Shown piece after piece: positions 55,738 to 64,000 of a stretch of DNA of 64,000 nt. The position numbers and the translations under genes are program-made. Source of the DNA: Antedon mediterranea (taxonomy: Eukaryota; Echinodermata; Crinoidea; Comatulida; Antedonidae); NCBI RefSeq assembly GCF_964355755.1, contig NC_092670.1, forward strand, positions 6,909,001 through 6,973,000. The letters run 5' to 3'. The notes beneath the pieces were generated by a model. It was given only the letters and a program-made list of their open reading frames with translations. It had not been told where the DNA came from and did no database searches. Position 1 is the stretch's first letter. Every line of letters starts with the position of its first letter.

Positions 55738-56650
55738 CCTTCAAGTAAGTCTTGCCATGTGTGCTTCAATAAATTAAAAAAATGATATGTAATCCACAAC
55801 AAAACCATTTGAATATTAATTATTCATAATAATTAGCTAATGTTATTGTTTATATTGTAGATGATGATGATTCATCAAAATCAAGAAGCAAAAAAGACAG
55901 GACTGTTGATGCAGTGACACAAAATTTGAAAGAGCTTCAAGAGTACAACTTCAAGAGGTGGAAGACAATAGATCAAAGGCAAGAAGTGGAAATGAAACAA
56001 GTGCAAGAAAACATGGACAAGATGATAGACAAAGTGGTGTCGGCTATCGAAAAACAGAGAGAAGATCAAAAGGAAGAGCGCAAACAAAACGAAAATTTCC
56101 AAAGGCAATTTTTGGCATTGTTTAGTCAAGCAATACCACATCAGCCGATGCAACATCAGCCGATGCAAAGTCAGCCGATGCAACATCAGCCGATGCAAAA
56201 TCAACAGAATTTTGGTCAGTCTGATCCTAGATTTCAACAATACAAGGAAGGTCAACAGTGGCAGCAATTCTAAACTTTAACTTTGTACATAAAATTGTGT
56301 TTGGTCGTTAACTACATGTTGTAAATGAATACTACCATATAGAAACTAACTTTTTTTTACTAATACAAAATGGACAAATATATGAACTCAAACTGAGAAA
56401 TATCTTCTGTGCTGTGTTTTTTTCATACTTAAACCAAAAATAATAGCTCAGCAATATTGTTGTATTGTATTTGTGTTAATACTGTATTTATTTAGTGCAT
56501 GTTTTTTATTCAATAAAGTTTTATATCTACTTTACTTGTGATTAATTCAGTTCTGGAATTTAAAATTGTTGGAATATATTATTTTATTTACATCTACTGG
56601 TGAGTGTTTTGCAGGGCTAAGAAGAATTAAGACGACTGTTTTTCAGTATG

Positions 56651-59507
56651 ATCTGTATTTTGTATGTGTGTGTGTGTGTGTTTGACTGAATGAATGAATG
56701 GTACTGACTTGTGTTGACTTTTATTTGAATTAAACATATGCATATTGTTTAAATCAAACCGTGTTTCTATTGACATACTTTACTGTACTGTAGTTAAACA
56801 ACAAAAATACTCAACTATGTTATCATTTCCATGCACGTCCACTATTGGACTTGATTTTAAATGAAATCACGAGTGGGGTAATATTAGATGCATTGCCCTC
56901 AAATTGAATGGTGGCAACCATTAAAAGGCGCTACATAATTGCCCCCGATTGATAGTGGTAGTGCAGTTTTTACGTAAACAGTATGTTTCTAATGGAGTAG
57001 TAGTTTGCTACATACCATGTTGAACATAAAAGCAAAAAAAAAACAGATTTTACATAAATAACAAACATTTATTTGGTAGTGTACGATACCACAATATTAA
57101 TCAACTTTCATTAATTCGGCAATGATAGCACTTCGGATTTGCTCTGCTCTTGGACCTTCCACAATTTGGTTGACCCTAGCAGGTTGGCACGACAAACTGG
57201 CATTCACCTCGTCATCTGTCCAAGCATGTTGGTAGGGAACTCCATTGCTGGTACAAATGTTGTGAAGTGTACAGCAGGCTTGTACAACTGGACGAAGTTT
57301 TTGCGTCTCATGCTCGTTCCTTTTTAATAATATTCGCCATCGACCCTTTAAACGCCCAAATGCATGTTCAACAACCACCCTACATTGAGAAAGTTTATAA
57401 TTAAAACGAGACTGTTCCTTTTGTTTGTTTAAACGATTCGGAAAAGGCCGGATGAGATTATTCTATAATGGGTATGCCCCATCCCCTAAAATTAATGGTG
57501 GAACTTGTACACCATTAACATCCTCTTCAATATTCGGCTGAAAGAGGTTGCCGGTCTTCAATGATTCGCCAAATTTGAAATACTGAATACTCTTGCATCA
57601 TTCACACTACCCGGCATGCCGCAAAAGGTGTCAATAAATAGGCCAATCAACAACACCCTGAAGAACAATACTGTAGTATTCTTTGTGGTTGTAATAATCT
57701 TGAGCCTGTTCTCGTGGTGCAATTATAGCAATGTGTGTCCCATCGATTGCACCAACAACCTGGGAGAAATCTCCTTTCATTTTAAATTTCTCTATGTTTT
57801 TCTGAAAAATAATATGTACATTGAAAACAATCAATAATCATATTATGTTATTGCATGTTTTAAAATAGTATAACTAAAATACTTAAATAAAATGAAATTC
57901 ATTTTCTTTACTTATATTGTTTATTTTCAATAGCAAAGCATGTTATTTACATTTGAATGAAATCTGTTCATAAAAACATTAATAATATGTTCTTCCTCTG
58001 TAAATTACCTGAAGTTCTTGTCCAGTTGGAAAAACTATAAATTTTTGGCATTAAAACACTTTCAATTGCTTCACATACTTCGTGATATACTGTACAAGCG
58101 GTTGATTTGGCACATACAAATTGGTTAGCAGTTTGATTGAACAGTATACCTGATGATAATCTGTAAAATGTCATGGCAACTCTCCATTCTGCAGAGAATG
58201 CGGGACCATTTTTTTTACTAGATTTCTCAATATATGGCCTTAGTTCCTCAACGACATACTTGAAGGTTTCCTTGTTTAATCTGTAAACGCAAAGTTATAT
58301 TTCATATTAATAATTATTCAGTTGAAATGTTTCAGTGCGTTTCAGGGAATAATAATAATACAAGCTATGTAGTAGGCCTAGTATACAGTACTCCTAGCTA
58401 ATCCGGTTAGTGTAGGCAGCCTACACATACAAAAATAAATAGTAATACTTGTCATAATAACTCATAGCTTTATTAACATTAGGCCTACCTGAAATTGTTG
58501 ATAAAATCTTGGATCAGAATACAAAGGTACTATTGTTTGCCACCAATGCACACTTTTTTTCTTTCGCCAAAGTTGCCTTCTAACCGTTGTTACATCTAGG
58601 CTTGTATGTAAAGGAAACATGATCTCCCCAAGTTCACGCTGTTCCTCGGCATATCGTAGGTATCTGAGCCGTCGTTGTTGTCGCATCATTCGCTGGGATT
58701 CCATGCAGCTAGAAACGAACTCAACTAGCGCAAACAGCAGCAAAGCAGTACCTTCATCTAGTTCAGTGTCGTCATTAATCATTTGTAAAAATATAGGTAA
58801 AAACCCCGATAATAATAATAACTGAGGAAGCATTGTGTCGACGGATCGTTAAGCAGTACTCGAAAAAGAAGAAGGTGGTAGAATGGGTGCGTATTATACA
58901 CACAAGGAATAGCCCACAATAAAGTGCCCTAACCTGTTCAACTGTACTTCCTGTTCGTGTCGGCGGTGTTGCGAGCACGTGATGCTTAAGTTATCTCGCC
59001 CTAACATGAGCCGTCGAACGCATTTTAATGAATTTAATCGAATTACCGTTCTCGTAAAATTTAACTAGATCAGTACTTATCTCGCCCTAAGCTGAATCTA
59101 TCACCTTTGTTTGGAGCGTACAAATATTGTTTTAGATCAATAATGTCACCATTATTTTTAACTGTGTTATTTGGATTTATTAATCTTGTTAATTCACAAA
59201 GTGAGTATAATTCTTCTTTATTAGCTTCTACACCCGACACTTGTACTGTATGTCTACATACAATAAACTGCGGAAATCTGCAATTTGTTGTCTCCTGACT
59301 ATAACATTTCTAACTCTATCCAAGGAAAAGTGTAATTTCACCCTTCCCTGTACTATTTATACACTAATACTAGACACATAATCGGCTGGCTTCTACACAC
59401 AATTTGAATTTCCTAACTTTTGGTTTGTTGTTTCAATGCAAAATTTCAGAAACGAAAACTGGAATTAAATTTAATATTTTGATTAAGTGATCCAAGGAAG
59501 ACTCTTC
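56651..59507. repeat. Segmental duplication, copy 1 (Harbinger right half plus flank)
   Basis: Starts at GATCTGTATTTTGTATGTGT and runs through the transposase, the right inverted repeat and about 400 bp of flank (TTTGGAGCGTACAAATATTG). The same order recurs in direct orientation from 60377. Because the flank beyond the transposon end is shared, this is duplication of a genomic segment and not a second transposition. The flank holds a short ORF (59107-59298) that is conserved in both copies but otherwise unsupported. Confidence 0.85.
57100..58833 (-). pseudogene. Harbinger DDE transposase, copy 1
   Basis: Exon 1 58833-58489 (ESQRMMRQQRRLRYLR, VHWWQTIVPLYSD), exon 2 58280-58009 (LNKETFKYVVEELRPYI, EWRVAMTFYRLSSG, SKxTACTVYHEVCEAI), exon 3 57801-57100 (QVVGAIDGTHIAI with the first Asp; PGSVNDARVF with the second; [13 protein letters not shown] with Glu). 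These are DDE_Tnp_4-type motifs. Damage: frameshift between QGVVD and LFIDTFCG, one extra T in MPK..FPTG, a lost A near 57570 and a stop near 57465. AATAAA near 57067 (minus) is the likely poly(A) signal. It is convergent with the adaptor gene. Confidence 0.82.
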
Positions 59508-60376
59508 CCCATTCCTGTCTGCTCAGGTGGTAGTTTTTATGGCACGTGTAACGCTTGTAACCTGCGTCAATATCTAGAGGATAATAATAATAAAATAAAT
59601 CTATGCTGTCATCAGTATAACTTACTAAATCATTTTAATGATTTAGTAAGAGCTTACTAAATCATTTTATTGATTTAGTAAGTTATACAGGTCTCCCAAA
59701 AACATGACAAATTAAAATTAATAAAATCAGACTTTGTCTAAGACAAGTTTGTAGTTTTAATAAAGTTAATCACTTGCGTTGAAAAACCCGAACTAAAACC
59801 AAATCTGACTATTTCTTGGTTTAAAATTTCAGTTTTTTAGGTAAATACTTTTCCATCAAATATATTAGGCCTATGTGATTTAAAATGACCTATTTAACAA
59901 TACAATTTAATAAATCATTTTTTCAGGGAGATAAAATATCCGTATTTAAATAAATTATACAATAAATCTCCACTTTACAATTGAAATATGTCAATCTAGT
60001 TTAAATTGTTGCATCCCCAGCAAAATACATGTGCAGAATAGTCCGGAGATTTTATTGCTCAAATTAAGTTCCTATAAGATTTGGAACCCTTAGGACTAGT
60101 AGAATTCATTGCGATTTTGGCCTAATTTAAGCACTATCTGCAGTATTATCTAATATAACAACTTTTAACAATAAAGCAACACATAATGTATAAGCTATTC
60201 TTTGTAATACCTATTCATAGAGTTCAATCAATTAAAATCAAAACCAACTGTAGGAGTCTTGTTACTGACGATTAATTATTTTTGATACAGTTGACTGCTG
60301 ATAAAGTACATACGCAACAGTGTGCAATATAATTTTGTATGAATGAGTGACAAGTTGAGTTAACAACAAAGAAACT
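59508..60376. other. Spacer between the two duplicated segments
   Basis: About 870 bp, AT-rich, without recognised gene. It contains the double hairpin at 59614-59688 and otherwise no repeat found elsewhere in the window. Confidence 0.5.
59614..59688. repeat. Two tandem hairpins inside a larger palindrome
   Basis: A 30-bp near-palindrome (CTTACTAAATCATT and its complement, with a short T/A centre) occurs at 59621-59650 and again at 59653-59682. GTATAA before and TTATAC after make the whole 75 bp a palindrome as well. Each unit can fold alone or both can pair together. Confidence 0.75.
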
Positions 60377-60826
60377 GATCTGTATTTTGTATGTGTGTGT
60401 GTTTGACTGAAAGAATGAATGGTACTGAGTTGTGCTGACTTTTATTTGAATTAAACAATGCATATTGTTTAAATCAAACCGTGTTTCTATTGACATACTT
60501 TATTGTACTGTAGTTAAACAACAAAAATACTCAACTATGTTATCATCTCCATGCACGTCCACTAATGGACTTGATTTTAAATAAAATCACGAGTGTCTTA
60601 AAGAAGGTGTAACATTAGATGCATTGCCCTCAAATTTAATGGTGGCAACCATTAAAAGGCGCTACATAATTGCCCCCGATTGATAGTGGTAGTGCAGATT
60701 TTACGTAAACAGTATGTTTCTAATGGAGTAGTAGTTTGCTACATACCATGTTGAACATAAAAGCAAAAAAAAACAGATTTTCTATAAATAACAAACATTT
60801 ATTTGGTAGTGTACGATACCACAATA

Positions 60827-63345
60827 TTAATCAACTTTCATTAATTCGGCAATGATAGCACTTCGGATTTGCTCTGCTCTTGGACCTTCTACAATTTGGT
60901 TGACCCTAGCAGGTTGGCACGACAAACTGGCATTCACCTCGTCATCTGTCCAAGCATGTTGGTAGGGAACTCCATTGCTGGTACAAATGTTGTGAAGTGT
61001 ACAGCAGGCTTGTACAACTGGACGAAGTTTTTGCGTCTCATGCTCGTTCCTTTTTAATAGTATTCGCCATCGACCCTTTAAACGCCCAAATGCATGTTCA
61101 ACAACCACCCTACATTGAGAAAGTTTATAATTAAAACGAGACTGTTCCCTTTGTTTGTTTAAACGATTCCGAAAAGGCCGCATCAGATTATTTAATAATG
61201 GGTATGCCCCATCCCCTAAAATTAATGGTGGAACTTGTACACCGTTAACATCCTCTTCAATATTCGGCTGAAAGAGGTTGCCGGTCTTCAATGATTCGCC
61301 AAAATTTGAAATACTGAATACTCTTGCATCATTCACACTACCCGGCATGCCGCAAAAGGTGTCAATAAATAGGCCAATCAACAACACCCTGAAGAACAAT
61401 ACTGTAGTATTCTTTGCGGTTGTAATAATCTTGAGCCTGTTCTCGTGGTGCAATTATAGCAATGTGTGTCCCATCGATTGCACCAACAACCTGGGGGAAA
61501 TCTCCTTTCATTTTAAATTTCTCTATGTTTTTCTGAAAAGCAAAGAAAAAAAACCCAATAATATGTACATTGAAAACAATCAATAATCATATTATGTTAT
61601 TGCATGTTTTAAAATAGTATAACTAAAATACTTAAATAAAATGAAATTCATTTTCTTTACTTATATTGTTTATTTTCAATAGCAAAGCATGTTATTTACA
61701 TTTGAATGAAATCTGTTCATAAAAACATTAATAATATGTTCTTCCTCTGTAAATTACCTGAAGTTCTTGTCCAGTTGGAAAAACTATAAATTTTGGCATT
61801 AAAACACTTTCAATTGCTTCACATACTTCGTGATATACTGTACAAGCGGTTGATTTGGCACATCCAAATTGGTTAGCAGTTATATAATAATCTGTGTCAT
61901 GGCAACTCTCCATTCTGCAGAGAATGTGGGACCATTTTTTTTACTAGATTTCTCAATATATGGCCTTAGTTCCTCAACGACATACTTGAAGGTTTCCTTG
62001 TTTAATCTGTAAACGCAAAGTTATATTTCATATTAATAATTATTCAGTTGAAAGGTTTCAGTGCGTTTCAGGGAATAATTTCGCCAGTGTAGCATAGCAA
62101 AAAGCTATACAAGCTATGTAGTAGGCCTAGTATACAGTACTCCTACCTAATCCGGTTAGTGTAGGCAGCCTACACATAAAAATAAATAGTAATACTTGTC
62201 ATAATAACTCATAGCTTTATTAACATTAGGCCTACCTGAAATTGTTGATAAAATCTTGATCAGAATACAAAGGTACTATTGTTTGCCACCAATGCACACT
62301 TTTTTTCTTTCGCCAAAGTTGCCTTCTAACCGTTGTTACATCTAGGCTTGTATGTAAAAGAAACATGATCTCCCCAAGTTCGCGCTGTTCCTCGGCATAT
62401 CGTAGGTATCTGAGCCGTCGTTGTTGTCGCATCATTCGCTGGGATTCCATGCAGCTAGAAACGAACTCAACTAGCGCAAACAGCAGCAAAGCAGTACCTT
62501 CATCTAGTTCAGTGTCGTTGTTATGCGCGATTTGAACGATTTGCGCAATTTAAAATTGCGCAAAAAATTCTTGCGCAATTTGAAATTGAGCAAGGATTTT
62601 CTTGCGCAATATGAAATTGCGCAATCAACTTGCGCAATTTGAAATTGCGCAAGAAAATCCTTGCGCAATTTCAAATTGCGCTGCACAATTTCTAAATTGC
62701 GCAAGATAGTTCTTGCGCAATATGACACCTTTGCGCAATTTGAAAACGAACTGTTTGTTATTTTTATTATTGTACTCATTTGTTGTTGAGAATGGTACCG
62801 AAAGGTCGATATCTTTTGTCATTAAAATTAATTTTTAAGTCAAATAGTAGACGTCTAATAATTCGTAATAATTATCGTTTCTAAAAAAATCCAATCTTTA
62901 TTAGTCTTATTAATCGTCATTAGTATTGATATTTGAATTGAAATTATTATATTATACTATTGGTATTTATTTATGCCTTCTCCTCATAATATTATGTGTG
63001 AATATGGTATTTTATAGAACCATTGGGAATTCGAGATTTTTTTTATTCGGAAAAAAAAAATTGGGAGGGAAGCTCCCGGGAGGGTAAGGAAATGCGATAT
63101 TATCTTTAATTTTGAATCATTCTTAGAAATTACTAAAAAATATGGGTGTGCATGATTTCACAATCTGTCGAAAAACCTTGCGCAATTTGCAGATTACTTG
63201 CGCAATTTAATACGTTTAACACATGTTTCAATTAATATTGCGCAAAGAATTTTTTGCGCAATTTTAAATCGCGCATAACATCGTCATTAATCATTTGTAA
63301 AAATATAAGTAAAAACCCCGATAATAATAATAACTGAGGAAGCAT
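60827..63345 (-). pseudogene. Harbinger DDE transposase, copy 2
   Basis: Exon 1 63345-62236 (split by the MITE at 62519-63280 after INDD), exon 2 62006-61758, exon 3 61532-60827. The last exon is better kept than in copy 1: [50 protein letters not shown] through to the end. It shares the QGVVD/LFIDTFCG frameshift with copy 1, and has a private deletion of about 25 bp that removes the YRLSSGILFNQ segment. Non-functional. Confidence 0.82.
62519..63280. mobile_element. MITE packed with TTGCGCAA palindromes
   Basis: 762 bp with perfect 15-bp inverted ends TGTTATGCGCGATTT, flanked by TCGT (62515-62518, 63281-63284). The paralogous site in copy 1 (GTGTCGTCATTAATC near 58768) is empty. About fifteen TTGCGCAA octamers are present: eleven in 62540-62745 and four in 63175-63265, often paired as TTGCGCAATTTGAAATTGCG. 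The middle is AT-rich. No ORF. The superfamily is not recognised from the ends. Confidence 0.85.
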
Positions 63346-64000
63346 TGTGTCGACGGATCGTTAAACAGTACTCGAAAAAGAAGAAGGTGGTAGAATGGGT
63401 GCGTATTATACACACAAGGAATAGCCCACAATAAAGTGCCCTAACCTGTTCAACTGTACTTCATGTTCGTGTCGGCGGGGTCGCGAGCATGTGATGCTTA
63501 AGTTATCTCGCCCTAACATGAGCCGTCGAACGCATTTTAATGAATTTAACCGAATTACCGCTCTTGTAAAATTTAACTAGATCAGTACTTATCTCGCCCT
63601 AAGCTGAATCTATCGCCTAATCTTGCTTTGTTTGGAGCGTACAAATATTGTTTTAGATCAATAATGTCACCATTATTTTTAACTGTGTTATTTGGATTTA
63701 TTAATCTTGTTAATTCACAAAGTGAGTATAATTCTTCTTTATTAGCTTCTACACCCGACACTTGTACTGTATGTCTACATACAATAAACTGCGGAAATCT
63801 GCAATTTATTGTCTCCTGACTATAACATTTTTAACTCTATCCAAGGAAAAGTGTAATTTCACCCTTCCCTGTACTATTTATACACTAATACTAGACACAA
63901 AATCGGCTGGCTTCTACATACAATTTGAATTTCCTAACTTCTGGTTTGTTGTTTCAATGCCAAATTTCAGAAACGAAAACTGGAATTTAATTTAATATTT

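Larger units (their letters stand above)
50387..56273 (+). pseudogene. Harbinger Myb/SANT-like adaptor gene (multi-exon, damaged)
   Basis: Exon 1 (50387-50806) encodes a Myb/SANT-like domain (TKKRFCWTYTQELDL, KMAERMRDLGNDV, KNLRSEHKSVRN) with a TAA near 50466. After the MITE come an exon ending at 51556, a zinc finger exon 51980-52141 (CVVCDNECESYTCKVCHK, a TAA, VKCKKC), 52243-52332 (PPKKRKIW, a likely nuclear signal), 52517-52657, a Ser/Thr/Pro exon 52790-52932 split by the hAT, and 55861-56273 (coiled coil, then HQPMQ repeats ending QQWQQF). AATAAA at 56512 is the poly(A) signal. Such proteins carry Harbinger transposase to the nucleus and to element ends. Stops and insertions make this a pseudogene. 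Confidence 0.72.
50031..59091. mobile_element. PIF/Harbinger DNA transposon, 9.1 kb with nested insertions
   Basis: Terminal inverted repeats CTTAGGGCGAGATAA (50031-50045) and its exact complement (59077-59091), with related sequence continuing about 30 bp inward. Another end-like motif (TTATCTCGCCCTAA) lies at 58991-59004. Inside are a rightward Myb/SANT-like gene (50387-56273) and a leftward DDE transposase (58833-57100), the usual two convergent Harbinger genes. A MITE (50852) and a hAT with a MULE inside (52932-55737) are nested; without them it is about 5.6 kb. A 3-bp target duplication could not be fixed. Both genes are damaged. Confidence 0.78.
60377..64000. repeat. Segmental duplication, copy 2 (reaches the window end)
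   Basis: Direct repeat of 56651-59507 with few substitutions and small indels. The notable difference is the 762-bp MITE at 62519-63280. Transposase, right inverted repeats (63504-63517 and 63587-63601 region) and the TTTGGAGCGTACAAATATTG flank are all present. The left half of the Harbinger element is not. Confidence 0.86.

Noticed and set aside
55881-56267. Minus-strand Leu-rich ORF (MLHRLMLHRL repeats)
   Set aside because: It is the antisense shadow of the coiled-coil and HQPMQ repeat exon of the Harbinger adaptor gene.
59107-59298. Short ORF MFGAYKYCFRS..., repeated at 63628
   Set aside because: Conservation is explained by the segmental duplication. It may be an exon of a flanking gene (TTNGTTAATTCACAAA then GTGAGT looks like a donor after a signal-like stretch), but one unsupported exon is not enough to call a gene.

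Overview
The window is AT-rich animal nuclear DNA. Its genes are split by GT-AG (and a few GC-AG) introns, and most of its length is transposon, often nested. A receptor with HYR (hyalin) domain repeats, together with a CR1-like LINE that carries an N-terminal signal peptide and a 2A motif, points to a marine invertebrate deuterostome (echinoderm, hemichordate or amphioxus grade). That is an inference; the species cannot be fixed from the sequence.

Region 1 (1-16.8 kb, + strand) holds one host gene: the 3' part of a large adhesion GPCR. In order it shows at least six HYR exons, EGF, Ig, a SEA domain with a GSVIA-type self-cleavage motif, a hormone-receptor-like Cys module, GAIN/GPS with HLT, and 7TM with a Ser-rich tail. 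The start lies left of the window. A HYR exon pair was duplicated inside the gene and one duplicate exon is broken. Its introns contain tRNA-derived SINE-like repeats, a GACCGACAGACA-type repeat, and a composite repeat split by a 3.55 kb CR1-like LINE.

Region 2 (16.8-23.4 kb) is gene-poor, with LINE tails and relics, short inverted repeats and a solo LTR.

Region 3 (23.458-35.572 kb) is one CACTA/EnSpm DNA transposon: CACTG ends, TA target duplication, a zinc-finger/TNP2-like transposase and a SAMD3-like second gene. It was invaded by a non-autonomous hAT (8-bp target duplication), by a Ty3/gypsy element that sits exactly in the transposase reading frame (GTGCT duplication) but lacks a 5' LTR and integrase, and by the GACCGACA-type repeat.

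Region 4 (35.6-49.9 kb) holds LINE fragments, a 2.9 kb imperfect palindrome with a TTAA-flanked MITE inside, and an APE-type LINE. That LINE was split by an apparently intact 6.7 kb L1/Tx1-like LINE with a 13-bp target duplication.

Region 5 (50.0-59.1 kb) is a PIF/Harbinger element. It has matching 15-bp ends, a rightward Myb/SANT-like adaptor gene and a leftward DDE transposase. The adaptor gene's exon was hit by a second copy of the same hAT, which was itself hit by a MULE-like element with a 9-bp duplication. The other hAT copy in the window preserves the empty site, so the order of insertion is clear. The transposase half plus its flank recurs at 60.4-64.0 kb; both copies appear to share an inactivating frameshift, so it was probably copied after death. 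The second copy was then hit by a 762-bp MITE carrying about fifteen TTGCGCAA palindromes, the core of the C/EBP consensus.

No bacterial-type system, CRISPR array or rRNA gene is present. The most unusual items are the receptor with two possible self-cleavage sites, the signal-peptide-plus-2A LINE protein, the TSD-flanked Ty3 element without a 5' LTR, and the TTGCGCAA-array MITE.
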